Shown: positions 44,466 through 55,564, counted from the stretch's first letter. The stretch is DNA of 64,000 bases from Ambrosia x helenae (GCA_030844895.1 CM061228.1:140356444-140420443); one strand, 5' to 3'. The notes: generated from the sequence alone by a model not told the origin. Numbers and translations are program-made.

Positions 44466-46303
44466 GTGTAACGGCTCTCCGACTTTTGAATTCAAATGTG
44501 AGAAGGGGTTAAGACAAGGCGATCTCATTTCCCCTTTTTTTTCCTTATTGTTATGGAGGCTTTGTCGTGTTTGATTAAGAAGGCTAAGGATATTGAGGAG
44601 TTTAAAGGTATTTGTTTCTCGGGTATTGATACGGATATCACTCATTTATTTTATGCGGATGACGCTTTGATTTTGGGGGAGTGGTCTAGGGAGAACCTTC
44701 AAAATACGGCTCGAATTCTCCGCATTTTTCACTTATGTTCGGGGTTGCGCATAAATATTTTTAAATCTAACCTCTTCGGGGTTGGGACGGTAGATGAAGA
44801 GGTGAATGATATGTTGGAGGTTTTGGGCTTGGTATTCAAGTTGGTGCTAATATGTCTCGGATTAATAATTGGAATCCGGTAGTGGAAGTGATAAAGAATA
44901 GGCTTGTTTCTTGGAAAGCACGTTTTCTTTCTATTGGATGTCGCTTGATTTTAATCAAATCGGTTCTTGAGAGCTTGCCTTTATATTATCTTTCGCTTTA
45001 TAAAGCCCCTAAAGCAGTGATTGAAAATATAGAATCCATTATGAGGCGTTTTTTATGGGCAGGATCTAGTGTCGGAAAAAAGATACCTTTGGTAGCTTAG
45101 GATGTTATAACATCATCAAAGAAGAATGGTGGCCTTGGGGTTTCAAAGTTACACGTGGTTAATGAAGCTCTCCTTTTAAAATGGGCTTGACGTTTCAAAA
45201 AGGAAGGTAATTGTTTGTGGAAAAATATTATCTTGGGTTGCAATGGTTTGTCTAGGACATAGTCTTTGCTGCCATGTTCCTCTTCGGCTAGTGGGTGTTG
45301 GAAAAACATAGTCAAAATAGGTGAGAAGAGGTTACCAAATGGGAATTCTCTCAACAGTTATTTCATTGGTTCCATTGGCAATGGGACAACAATAACCTTT
45401 TGGGGAGATACTTGGCTACGGGCTCATCCTCTTCGCCTTATTTACCCCAATCTGTTCAGATTGGAGTCCAACAAATGGGTCGCAGTTTGTGATCGGTTGA
45501 AGGTTCATAATGGGGTCAAAACTCTAAGTTGGGGTTGGAAGACAGTTCCCTCGTCTCTTGAGGCTGTTACGGAATTATTTCAATTGTTGGAGGACATCCA
45601 CGAGTTTAATTGGAGAGGGGGTTGTGACGATTGGAGACGGCAGCCAGATTTTAGAGGCATATTTTATGTTAGCTCAGCCAAAAAGGTCATGTATGATGCG
45701 TTTTACCCGACAAGTACACCGAGCATAAGATGGAAAGGTTGGGTCCGTTAAAGTGCAAAATTATGGTTTGGAGAGCTGCTCGTGACCGTCTCCCGACACG
45801 TATGGAGCTGTCTAAACGTGGCGTTCCTTTGCAGGAGGATTTGTGTATTTTATGTAAAGCGAATCAAGAAACAACGATGCACATGTTTACTGGGTGTGTA
45901 TGATCTCCTACGAAATCTGGAACAGAATCACAGCTTGGTGCCGGTTGACTCCTTTTTTCGTTTTTGATGTGGCCGATGTTCTAAAACTTAGAGGAATCAT
46001 TATCATTGCCGAAGGAAAAAAATACATCTTGAGAGGTATTATATTTACCACCTTGTGGTAGATATGGAACGAAAAGAATGATCGTATATTTAAAGGCAAG
46101 TCTCGAAGAGCGATTGAAGTTTTGGCACAAATAAAATCTACTTCGTTTTTTTGGTTTCGGCATAGATTGAGATTTAGGACTTTGGATTGGAATTCGTGGT
46201 GTAATTATCCTTTAGACTTGATGTAATTCGTCTGGTTAGCCCGGGGGTCCTTGTTTTAAGGACTATTTGTGGCGTTTTTTTTAATGAAAGTTACTTAAAA
46301 AAA
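44466..46303 (+). pseudogene. L1-type LINE ORF2 remnant (reverse transcriptase C-terminus and zf-RVT)
   Basis: Reading starts CNGSPTFEFKCEKGLRQGDL within the reverse transcriptase palm and contains the catalytic FYADDALIL box near 44650. After a frameshift near 44826 it continues with NNWNPVVEVIKNRLVSWKAR, PLYYLSLYKAPKAVI, then stops and frames giving ITFWGDTWL. A zinc-binding tail follows (KCKIMVWRAARDRLPTRMEL, CILCKANQETTMHMFTGC). A DLM-stop and a short A-rich tail (46292-46302) close it. These are hallmarks of plant L1 LINEs. The endonuclease, ORF1 and the N-terminal half of RT are absent, consistent with 5' truncation at insertion. At least three stops and three frameshifts are present. 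Confidence 0.92.
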
Positions 46304-46654
46304 ACACGCATGTTTACTCTATATTTATGTGCCGAACAAGAGAAAAATGTTTGTGTTTCTGTTTGTCATTTACTGTATTTTCATATCAAACGTAAGAGGT
46401 GTTTTACATGGGCATTAAGTTTGTTGTTAATAGTAACGGAACATGATATTTTAAAGGGTTATTATCATTGGTAAACTGTATATAATCAATGTCATTATCA
46501 AAAGGTTTACTTTGAGCAAAAAAAATAAAAATATATACATCATCTTGCCATGTTTTATCGCCAGCTTATGTTGTTTGACATTTATCCGTGAGGAGTAGCA
46601 AAGCTTAATTTCAATTTTCAAATACACAGATCTTGTTTGATGTCTACTTTTGAC

Positions 46655-46656
<2 letters not shown>
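46304..46656. other. Intergenic, nothing recognised
   Basis: AT-rich flank between the LINE and the (AT)n tract. Confidence 0.5.

Positions 46657-46720
<64 letters not shown>
46657..46720. repeat. (AT)n microsatellite, left flank of the TIR element
   Basis: About 32 AT units running directly into the left end of the 46722-49676 element. Confidence 0.97.
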
Positions 46721-46728
<8 letters not shown>

Positions 46729-48317
46729 GTTCAATTGAGAACCAACCCTTAGTTAGGAACTTTAGGAACCAATCTCATCCATCCATCTTCAATGGCATGA
46801 TGGTAAATATGTTAAACATTAATTAACTTTTTAATTAAAGTAAGGGGTAATATTGTCTTTTGGTATTTGATTATTAATAGGTTATTTATTATACATTATA
46901 ACTGACCAACACCACAATAATATCATAATTAGCGATCTTGATGTGCAGAAATCGAATGAAGAGCAACAAATCATCTACATCTATGTATGAAGGTGCGATA
47001 TTTCAAAAGTTTTGGAGAAGGTTTTAATGAGCCTTCATTTGCTATTAATATAGTGTAGCCATGTTTAGATGAATTGGTGTGTAAAAATTGATGCATGTGT
47101 GTATCAGTGATTAATTGTCAGTTATAATCGAATTTTTTTAATATAGAGATTATGCGGCGGCGGTAATTGTATATGAAGCATTTTTTTTCTTTGAATGTTA
47201 TCTCCATTAAACATCGGCGAATGTGCAGGGTATTGAGTTTACCTATTTATTGACAGTATACGTTGGTGTATATTATATAAATAGGATAATCAACCACACT
47301 TAAAGATGATACTCACGCCAAAAAATGAGACGTTTTGTTATTATCAAATGCCTATACACTAGTGTATATTATACGTTAGTGTATATTACGTAAAGAGAAT
47401 AAGAGACATAACCACTATAAGGATAAACAAAGCTAAATGCCTATACACAAGTGTATATGATGGTAAATTTTTATTCAGCTGTATAGCTGTTGTAAGTTGA
47501 AGTTATTGTATGATTTATTTTATGCCTATACATTAGTGTGTACTATACATTGGTGTATATTATTGTAATGTGAATAACAATCATTTACGTTTTGTTTTAT
47601 GACTGAAATGTATAAAGTGTTATAATTCTGATCAAGAAAACTATTTGGATAATTATGTATGGTTTATTTTATTTTAGGTTTTGGGTACAAGGTGATGCTG
47701 GCGTCAAGTGAGGACACGAATGCTGAGGATGGATGGAATACAAGCATACATAGGTGTATATATGCTATACATGGGTGTATATATGTTGTACAATGGTGTA
47801 TATAAACATGTTATATGTTGAGTTTTGATAACTATCCAAGAATTTGTATTTTGTTGATGGTTTACACAGGTCTATAAACATGTTATACATTAGTGTACAT
47901 TAGTTTTATTTTACAATTTACAAACAAAATACGAAACAATATTGAGTTTCCTTCCAGTGCTTTTATGACATACATTAGTGTATTTCTCATTATGCATTGG
48001 TGTACATAAGCAACATGATAACACCAAGCACCACATTTTGTAAAATAACGTTTTCTCGTCGTATTTTAATACTCCATCCATCATCAGAAATAGGATCCTC
48101 ACTGACATTCACCATCACGTGTACACACACATATATATACACAGGTGTACACATCCAAGAAATAATATTTGTTTTACAATATTAGACAGTATACCATTAC
48201 GTATTTATTGAATATATACTATTAAAATTATATCTCGATATATATACAACAGTATATATTTGGTAAAATAAAATCAAAACAAGGATGTATATACACCAAT
48301 GAACTATTGGTGTATAT

Positions 48318-49010
48318 TCGTTTTTTCATTCATCATCATCACCAACAAAAAATATACATTGGTGTATATCAGTTTTTTATCATCATTATTGACACAGATA
48401 TACAATGTATATTTGAAAATCATCATCATCATTGACACAGATATACATTGATGTATATCAGTTTTTTTTCTTTCATTCAATATCATCAACACAGTTATAC
48501 ATTAGTGTATATTCGTTTTTTCATTCATCATCATCACCAACACAAAAATACATTGGTGTATATCAGTTTTTTTATCACCATCATCATCAACACATACCAG
48601 TAACATCATGATTTTAATAGTATATATTCAGTTATACATTGATGTATATCAACACATACCAGTAACATCAGTTTTTTTTATCACCATCATCATCAACACA
48701 AAAATACATTGGTGTATATTCATTTTTTCATTCATCATCATCACCAACACAAAATATATACATTGGTGTATATCAGTTTTGTTTTATCATCATCGTTGAC
48801 ACATATATACAATGTATATTTGAAAATCATCATCATCATTGACACAGATATACATTGATGTATATCAGTTTTTTTCTTTCATTCAATATCATCAACACAG
48901 ATATACATTAGTGTATATTCGATTTTCCATTCATCATCATCACCAACACAAAAATACATTGGTGTATATCAGTTTTTTTTATCACCATCATCATCAAACA
49001 CATACCACAG
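48318..49010. repeat. Higher-order tandem array, about 200-bp units in an A-B-A-B order
   Basis: TTCATTCATCATCATCACCA marks unit starts near 48318, 48512, 48718 and 48917. Units 1 and 3 share TCATTGACACAGATATACA; units 2 and 4 share ATCACCATCATCATCAA. Each contains the ACATTGGTGTATAT palindrome. Confidence 0.88.
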
Positions 49011-49135
49011 CTTCAAATCAGTCGGAACCCTAATACCGCCGCCGTCGTCGCCTTCCTTATCCACGTGGATAACTGTAGCAGGAACCACACTACGTAGAAT
49101 AATAGTGTCGTATTTTCTTAATCGGCTAAACTCTG

Positions 49136-49468
49136 CTATGTAACAAATTCACTATTAACATTAATTATATATACACACAGACAAAACACAAATAATATAA
49201 ATAATAATTCCTTCGATTCCTCATTTTTAGTAGGCTCAACTAACATATATTTGATAGGGCCTTCCACAAACTCCTCATCTGAATTCAACAACGACGTATC
49301 GGTGTATGCCGGAGAATAACCACCACTTAACAAGTTGTCTGGGACGGTGTCGGACGCCCAGTGACGTTCGTGACGAGGTTTAGTTGGTAATACATGATGA
49401 AATGAGTGGAGAAGATGTGAAGAGGTTTGGTTGGTATATGAGGAATGGAAGAAGAAGATGCCTCTCAT
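49136..49468 (-). CDS. Unrecognised 110-codon ORF inside the TIR element
   Basis: The minus-strand frame starts MRGIFFFHSS, has a polar middle (HWASDTVPDNLLSGGYS) and ends in a hydrophobic stretch ELLFILFVFCLCVYIINVNS, which could be a membrane segment. I recognise no family. It could be a captured host gene fragment or a chance frame. Upstream on the same strand (49020-49075) is a GC-rich GGCGACGACGGCGGCGG run that looks coding-like but is separate. Confidence 0.3.
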   Translation of the reverse strand: MRGIFFFHSSYTNQTSSHLLHSFHHVLPTKPRHERHWASDTVPDNLLSGGYSPAYTDTSLLNSDEEFVEGPIKYMLVEPTKNEESKELLFILFVFCLCVYIINVNSEFVT

Positions 49469-49676
49469 GATACAGGGATAATGAAATTAACCCTAATTTA
49501 ATAAATGATGATAACAAGAGGTTTGGTTGGTAATACATTCATAATTAAAAAAGTAAAAAATAATTAATTAGATGTCTAATTACCCTTATACCCTTTAGAT
49601 CAAAATCAAGGATGGATGGCTAGGATTGGTTCCTAAGTTCCTAACTAGGGTATTGGTTCCTATTTGATCTTTTTCC

Positions 49677-49700
49677 TATATATATATATATATATATATA
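49677..49700. repeat. (TA)n microsatellite, right flank of the TIR element
   Basis: Twelve TA units directly after the right end of the element. Confidence 0.95.
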
Positions 49701-50840
49701 AAAACCTGCAAGCGGTAGATTTTGAAATCTAATATCTAACCTCTATAATCCAAAAGACTCAAATTTATGAAATGATCATTTAAAATAGTATTTATGCTAA
49801 TAAAACTGAAGTACTATAATGTTCTAAGTCTTGCTACAATGTTCGCTATAAGGTTGTCCGTTGTGGACACGCGAACAGCATGACACGAGCCATTCGCGAA
49901 CACCACAACAGCCCCACGCTAAAGCCCGCGCGAGCACAAGCGACCACGGTCACGGCGTCATTGTCTTGGATTTTAAGTGGGACGCGAGCGATGGTCTGGA
50001 GCGAGCCATAACACCCCACGCGAACGATGATTTCGAGGTGGTCGTACCCACTCGCTCGCGCACCACACTATTTATGTTGAGCAGAAAGCGAAAACACAAT
50101 AATTGATTGTATGTTAATATGTTACCCAACGAAAAGACGAAAAAAAAGGAATAACAAAAGAATTGATTGTTCGTTTTCGATATTCGTAGGTCAACGAACC
50201 AAGACTAAGTTTAGAGTTCTTCCACCAATTGTATTTGTGGACATTAATTCAGTGTGCACCCTATATACTTTCTTCAATATTTTTTTTTTAAGGACTTTCT
50301 TCAATAGTTATTAAAATAACAAAAGAAACTTAAAAATGCAAATTCCGTTACCAGTTACAACCTTATTCACGTCTCCTTTATGACTCGTTAGGTAAAAGTG
50401 TGATAACACAAGTGAAAATGTATGAATTAATATTAAGTTTTAATTATTAAACTCGCAAAGTGGATTGTATGTTTTCCTTCGAATTTCTTACTATTTCTTA
50501 CATGATATGCTAAATTGTTATAGTCTAGTTATATCGCATGGATGACTTGTGTTTTTTAGTAGAGTAAATCTTATTTTCTTTAATTCCATAGCAATGCCTC
50601 TACTACAGCAAGGTTTTTTGTTTAGTAGATTAGGGTTTGTAATTCAGAAAAAGATGATAGCTAGCTTGGTGGGCAAATTGTGTAATCCCATCTCTATTTC
50701 CTTCCATATATAATAACTACAATACTCTATAATAGGGATGATTACATCTAATGGGACAACCACTTCGAATTAATATCTATTCTTAATATACATAAAATAT
50801 ATCGGCTATTAATATATTATAATTTCCAAGAAAAGCAACT
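49701..50840. other. Intergenic; one GC-richer patch
   Basis: At 49861-50106 an 81-codon frame is markedly GC-richer than its surroundings, with repeated CGCGAAC/GCGAGC motifs. I recognise no protein; it resembles transposon or low-complexity DNA more than a gene. The remainder is AT-rich and empty. Confidence 0.4.
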
Positions 50841-51156
50841 TTTTTTTGAACGGCCAACGAATCAATTTCCGAGCACTCTCGGGCATACTCTTTTTGCGAA
50901 TCAGGTACTCCATAGTATCCGGGCCACCAATTGCCACCAATTCCCGGGAAAACCCGACCACTCACTCGCCCGAAGGCACGACAGTGAAATAATCGGTAAA
51001 ACCGGTCGGGATTAGGACTCGAACCCAAGCCAATGGCCGGGTCATCTCTCATTTCCCCTCCACCAATGTCCTCCGAATGTAGCTAGTGGGAATTGAACCT
51101 AAGCCTCCTATAGAAAACTTTAGACCCTCAACCAACTAGACTACAAGGGTTGGACT
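50841..51156 (-). mobile_element. Full-length tRNA-derived SINE with 15-bp TSD
   Basis: On the minus strand: head TTGTAGTCTAGTTGGTTGAG (A box), GGGTTCGAGTCCTAA (B box), body with CGACCGGTTTTACCGATT, 3' end ATTCGTTGGCCGTTC plus A tail. It is flanked by CCAAGAAAAGCAACT (50826-50840) and CCAAGAAAATCAACT (51157-51171), 14 of 15 matching. It ends only 180 bp upstream of the U-box gene start. Confidence 0.95.
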
Positions 51157-51171
51157 CCAAGAAAATCAACT

Positions 51172-51334
51172 ATACCATGTTACTGTTGCTTACATGTTCT
51201 ACCCTGGTACACGCATATTTTATTCACTCTCGATCAATCTCGGTATTTGACTTTGATTTTTCCTTTATTATACTTTTCTCAACGCCCCCACTTGTATAAG
51301 TTCTGCATGATTATATATACACACACACATACAT
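51172..51334 (+). promoter_or_regulatory. Proximal promoter of the U-box gene
   Basis: Only about 160 bp separate the SINE from the ATG. TTTGACTTTGA at 51246 contains a W-box core (TTGAC), the site of WRKY factors. TTATATATAC at about 51311 could be a TATA box, though it is close to the ATG. Both are pattern matches only. Confidence 0.35.
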
Positions 51335-52636
51335 ATGTTCTTGATGTCAAACCATTCACCTACAATGGAAATGGAGAGATCAAATCTTGATTCAGAAATA
51401 GACTTTCCCCAAGATTTCAGATGCCCCATATCCATGGAGCTCATGAAAGAACCAGTGATCATCTCAACCGGTGTCACATACGAACGAAAAAACATCGAAA
51501 AATGGTTCTTTAGCTACAAGAAGAAGACTTGTCCAGCCACAATGCAAAACATACAAAATTTCAATGTTACCCCTAATCATACCCTCAAGAGACTTATTCT
51601 TGTATGGCAAAATAGTCATTCACCATCACCATCTTCATCTTCATCTTCTTCTTCGTCACCTTTGCCATCGTATAAGCGCGATGAAATGGTGTCATTGCTC
51701 AAGACCCTTGGCTCTAGTCCATTTAAGGTAAACTCTCTAAAGAAACTAAGAGAAATTATTAAATTAGGGGATGAGATGAAGCTTGATTTCATTATATTAG
51801 GAGGTTTGGATGTGCTATTTCAACTAATTGTCCAAATATTATCCGATTCTTCGGATTTCATGGTGTTTAGAGCTTGTGAAGAGGCCTTAGGTGTGCTTCA
51901 ACATCTCCCTATATCAAACGAATACGAAGGTAAAGTAATCGAGTTATTGTCAAAACCGGAATGCATGAAGTCATTGTCATTTATTCTTCAAAGAGGAAGT
52001 ATGGATGCTAGGGTTTACACAATAACAATACTTAAAAAACTAACACAAACCGATTTCAATTGGAATGTTATTGTAAATGAAGAAGGGATTGGTATGTTTA
52101 AATCAATGTTGGAGCTTGCTTCAGATGAGGTTTCAATGAAGGCAAGTTCATCTGCTTTGCAAGTATTGATAAAGATCTTGGATTCATCTAAGAAAAGCCG
52201 AACAAGGGCCATAGAGGTTGGAGCAATGTGTACCCTAATCGAGTTACTACCTGACTCGAATAGATCAAAGTGTGAGAAAATATTGCGTATAATCAAATTA
52301 TTGTGTGAATGCGCGGATGGAAGGGTGGCATTTACTGAACACCGCTTAGGGATTAGCGCGGTATCGAAGAAATTGTTTAATGTATCTGAGTTGGCTTCGA
52401 AGATTTGTGTGAAGATTTTCTCGTTAATATGTTGTTTCCATCCAACGGAGAAGGTTTTGGAGGAGATGATGCTCTACGGGGCGGTCAAGAAGCTTGTGGT
52501 GTTGTTGCATATGAGTGGACCGTCGTCGATGAAGAACAAAGTGTTGGATATGTTCAAGAAGCATGGTAACTCATGGAGTCGATACCCTTGTTTTCCTAGT
52601 GAGTTGAAGGAATACCTTTGTTTACATAGTCATTAA
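51335..52636 (+). CDS. Plant U-box/ARM E3 ubiquitin ligase (PUB22/23/24-like), 433 aa, intronless
   Basis: U-box proteins recruit E2-ubiquitin and pass ubiquitin to targets; the PUB22/23/24 group dampens immune and drought signalling in Arabidopsis. The U-box spans about residues 24-97: FPQDFRCPISMELMKEPVII, STGVTYERKNIEKWF, TPNHTLKRLI. A serine run (97-108) links it to an ARM-repeat-like helical region, about 115-425, with LKKLREII, ACEEALGVLQHL, SFILQRGSMDARVYTITILK, AIEVGAMCTLIELLPD and IIKLLCECADGRVAFTEH. The last matches the conserved LLCQCAEGR segment of PUB23. Length and lack of introns fit the group. Start at the first Met (MFLMSNHS); the Mets at residues 4 and 11 are alternatives. 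The usual CPVT is CPAT here. Exact orthology is not claimed. Confidence 0.94.
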   Translation: MFLMSNHSPTMEMERSNLDSEIDFPQDFRCPISMELMKEPVIISTGVTYERKNIEKWFFSYKKKTCPATMQNIQNFNVTPNHTLKRLILVWQNSHSPSPSSSSSSSSSPLPSYKRDEMVSLLKTLGSSPFKVNSLKKLREIIKLGDEMKLDFIILGGLDVLFQLIVQILSDSSDFMVFRACEEALGVLQHLPISNEYEGKVIELLSKPECMKSLSFILQRGSMDARVYTITILKKLTQTDFNWNVIVNEEGIGMFKSMLELASDEVSMKASSSALQVLIKILDSSKKSRTRAIEVGAMCTLIELLPDSNRSKCEKILRIIKLLCECADGRVAFTEHRLGISAVSKKLFNVSELASKICVKIFSLICCFHPTEKVLEEMMLYGAVKKLVVLLHMSGPSSMKNKVLDMFKKHGNSWSRYPCFPSELKEYLCLHSH

Positions 52637-52942
52637 AAAGGGATAGTGTCATGTTTGATCAAAAGTATAACCCTTGTTTATTAATTGACACAATACATGT
52701 AGTATGTGAAAAAAATTATGAAAATTTTGGAATATACAAAACAATTACCATGAGTTGCTAATTTGCTATTAAACTAGGGTTTGTTTGATTTAAGTTATTG
52801 TTCAGTTATTTAGTCTTTTCGTATTGATTTGAACTTTGAAGCCATCTTGAATATTGTAATGTATGATTTATTGATTTTGTTTGTAGAAGTTACATATGAA
52901 TTAATGTATGATATAAAATGTAAAACATATATAAGTGTTTCT
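52637..52942. other. U-box gene 3' flank
   Basis: AT-rich, non-coding; likely 3' UTR and spacer. Confidence 0.45.
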
Positions 52943-53261
52943 TTCTTTTTTTTTTTTTTTTTTTTTTTGAACGGCCAACTAAATAACGCCGGGTACTTCG
53001 TACGCGGCCCCATAGTGGCAAAGACAGGGGCACAGCCCGGCCCACCCGGACGCACGAAGCCCCTAGCCCGCCCGACAGCCCGCTTCCAGGGAAAACCCGA
53101 CCCACATACCCGCCCGAAGGCACGACAGTAGTGAATCGGTAAAACCTGGCGAGATCAGAACTCGAACTTATGACCATAGGCCATGAGTCATCCATCATTT
53201 CTCATTATGTCCTTCGTGGGAATATCTCTGGCTCATTCACCAACTGAGCTACCCGTGAAGG

Positions 53262-53264
<3 letters not shown>
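52943..53264 (-). mobile_element. tRNA-derived SINE with TSD
   Basis: On the minus strand: head GGGTAGCTCAGTTGGTGAAT (A box), AAGTTCGAGTTCTG (B box), body GGTTTTACCGATTCACTA, 3' end AGTTGGCCGTTC and an A tail of more than 20. Flanks ATATATAAGTGTTTCT (52927-52942) and ATATATAAAAGTGTTTCT (53323-53340) form the duplication; the right copy merges with an (AT)n tract. Confidence 0.92.

Positions 53265-53330
<66 letters not shown>
53265..53330. repeat. (AT)n microsatellite abutting the SINE
   Basis: About 30 AT units between the SINE head and the AAGTGTTTCT part of its right duplication. Confidence 0.96.
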
Positions 53331-53333
<3 letters not shown>

Positions 53334-53340
53334 TGTTTCT

Positions 53341-54796
53341 ATTCACTTTTGTTTTATATAGTGGAATCTTGAAAACAATCCAGGGGCGTACGTGTCCGTA
53401 AAAGCTACAAAAATATGACGATCAATATAACCAAGTTATCACACAATCACACTATTATAAAGAATTTATGAATAGATCAAAGATATAATATTTTTGTTTT
53501 AACATGGTTTCTCAGATGATAAAATAAGTAAACGGAGGTTCTTAAAATCATATGGGGATGTATATTTATTTCACATGAGGTGCATGGAGAGTTATTATTG
53601 TCATGAGAGTAGTTGAGCTGCGACCCAAAATAGGGCTCCACCGACCTTAACCATTAACCATTAACCAATGACCAATAGGGGTAAGAGAGTTGACCAAACT
53701 AAATTAAATACTCGTGTTCAAACTTTGAGCGCACAACTTTTGATATATAAATATTTAGTGATGGAGAGTGCACCAAATAAAATAGTCTTTTTTTTGAAAA
53801 AAAAAAAAGGCTGATAATAATATAGTCTAAATGTGACAATTAAATTATAAGGCTGATAATAATATAAAAATCGTTTATACTATAAGGTGCAACTCATTAC
53901 TTATTATACAGTGTATAAAGAGAAACATTGAAACAACAAGAATACGTAGTAATAAAGTTATTTGCAAAATAATTACTAGGGTATAAGACAAGAAAAGTAC
54001 GTTGTTTAACGTTTTATTTTAAAAGTCGAATTATTCTACACAGTGTAACAAAAATTAGAAAAAGGATAAAGATACAAAAAAACACAATAAATCACGAAAT
54101 ATGAAATGAGCCACAAAATATAACACAATGTAGAAAAATATAACACAATGCTTAATAAAAAGACACAATGAATCACAAAATGACATAATGATAAAAATAA
54201 GAAAAAGACACAATGCTACATAAAAGACACAATGATATAACGTAAATTCTAAAAACTATAAGCTAAATTCAAAAAAAAAGTGTAAACCTAAAAACTAAGA
54301 TCGTAGGGTTCAATGAGACGGTTCCAATGCCGCTTAAATGAGTTCATTCGGAGTCTGTTAAAACTAAGATCTTAGGGTTCGATGAGACGGCTCCAATACC
54401 GCTTAAATGAGTTCATTCGGAGTCCGTTTGATACCATTCCTACGACCTCCTATTTTTCTTTCGCCGTGCATTTGATCCTAACCTTATTTCAATCTATACA
54501 AATAAAAAATACTATATAAATATTATAAAGTATTAAACTAGAACAAGAGAACTATTACTTTTAAAAATATAAAATACTACATGTTATGACTAGGTTACAG
54601 TTCTCATAGTTTTATTCTAGTTTCTTTTTTATTGGCATCTATAGTAAACTTTTCAAGATTGCAACAAAATTTAACTTAAGTAGTTTATGTTGTTAAAAAA
54701 TAGTGTAACTTTCTTTGTTTATATTTTATGGTTTTATCCCTTGTTATACTCATATGAGGATGGAGCGAGAATAATATAAGAAATGTTATTAGACTA
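53341..54796. other. Intergenic with a tandem duplication
   Basis: No gene. 54090-54240 is a low-complexity stretch with repeated ACACAATG; the 54291 duplication is listed separately. Confidence 0.5.
54291..54428. repeat. 69-bp tandem duplication
   Basis: AAAACTAAGATCGTAGGGTT... at 54291 and again at 54360, with a handful of differences. Confidence 0.93.
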
Positions 54797-55250
54797 ATGA
54801 GGTGCTTCTGCCTTGCTTCGGGGCTGAAACTAATTAAGTCCCAAAAATCGAATTTGTTTGGGTTGGGAGTAGAAGAAAGTATAGATGAAAATGTTGCTAA
54901 TGTAATTAGGTGTAAGGTGGGGAAACTACTTTTTTTTAACCTTGGATTGTTAGTGGGCGCCAATATGAATCAAGTAAAAGTTTGGAAGGTGTTGTGGACG
55001 TGTTCAAAGCAAGACTGTCAAGTTGGAAGTCTAAAACTAAAACATTATCCATGGGCGGTAGAGTAACAATGTTGAAGGCGGTGTTAGTCTTGCACTATAC
55101 TATTTTTCGATGTATAAAGCACCAAAATGTGTGATTGATAACTTGGAAGCCCTCAGACGATAATTCTTTAGGGGGAAAGAGATGAAAAGACGAAAATGAA
55201 TTGGGTTTGCTGGGAATGGGTTATTGGGCCAACGGATAAAGAGTGTTGGG
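54797..55250 (+). pseudogene. LINE reverse transcriptase fragment
   Basis: RCFCLASGLKLIKSQKSNLF, then VEESIDENVA and, after a frameshift, VVDVFKARLSSWKSKTLSMG, GGRVTMLKAVL and FFRGKEMKR match the region after the YADD box in plant L1 ORF2 (family SGLKINxxKS, RLSxWKxxxLSxGGR). About 150 codons survive, with frameshifts and stops. It is a different lineage from the LINE at 44.5 kb. Confidence 0.82.
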
Positions 55251-55256
55251 CTGGGT

Positions 55257-55500
55257 TAGAGGTGCACAAAAAAAAAATCGGTATGATGAATCGAACTAGT
55301 GGAACCGACCCGACCCGATCTGGGACCGGTATTTCCGAACCGGTTCTGGTTCCATATAGGAACCGGCGGTTCCACATCAATCCCGTATTTTTCTTATTGA
55401 GCCTGACCAGAACCGGTTTTTAATCAATCCGGTCCCAAACCAGTTTGAAAAAAACCAGTATGAGAAACCGATATTTTTTATTAAAAAAATTAAAAATTTA
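55257..55500. mobile_element. Truncated hAT-type MITE (left end only)
   Basis: TTAGAGGTGCACAAAAAA repeats the left terminus of the 5783-6196 element. It is followed by GGAACCGG/CCGGTTC-rich sequence. No right terminus was found. Confidence 0.55.
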
Positions 55501-55564
55501 TATAACAAAATTATACGAAAAGATTTCTACAGAGTTAGAGTAAGTAGAAAATCTTCACCACGTG

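Larger units (their letters stand above)
46722..49676. mobile_element. 2.96-kb TIR element inserted in a (TA)n tract
   Basis: The left end has GAGAACCAACCCTTAGTTAG and GGAACTTTAGGAACCAATCT, then CATCCATC. The right end is its inverted copy (CTAGGATTGGTTCC, TAAGTTCCTAACTAGGGTA, TTGGTTCCTATTTGATC). The inverted repeats span about 65 bp, then diverge. The element is bordered by (AT)n on the left and (TA)n on the right, so any duplication is hidden. No transposase is visible. Long TIRs suggest a Mutator-like element, but this is inference. The interior holds many TATACATTGGTGTATA palindromes, a higher-order tandem array and one minus-strand frame (49136-49468). Confidence 0.82.

Noticed and set aside
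48304..49033. Several histidine- and isoleucine-rich frames in the tandem array
   Set aside because: They translate the CATCATCATC and TATACA repeats, with no evidence of a gene.
49861..50106. GC-rich 81-codon frame as a gene
   Set aside because: Composition is repeat-like (CGCGAAC, GCGAGC), with no recognisable domain and no flanking exons.
53183..53401. Open frame with a long Ile-Tyr repeat
   Set aside because: Translation of the (AT)n microsatellite next to the SINE.
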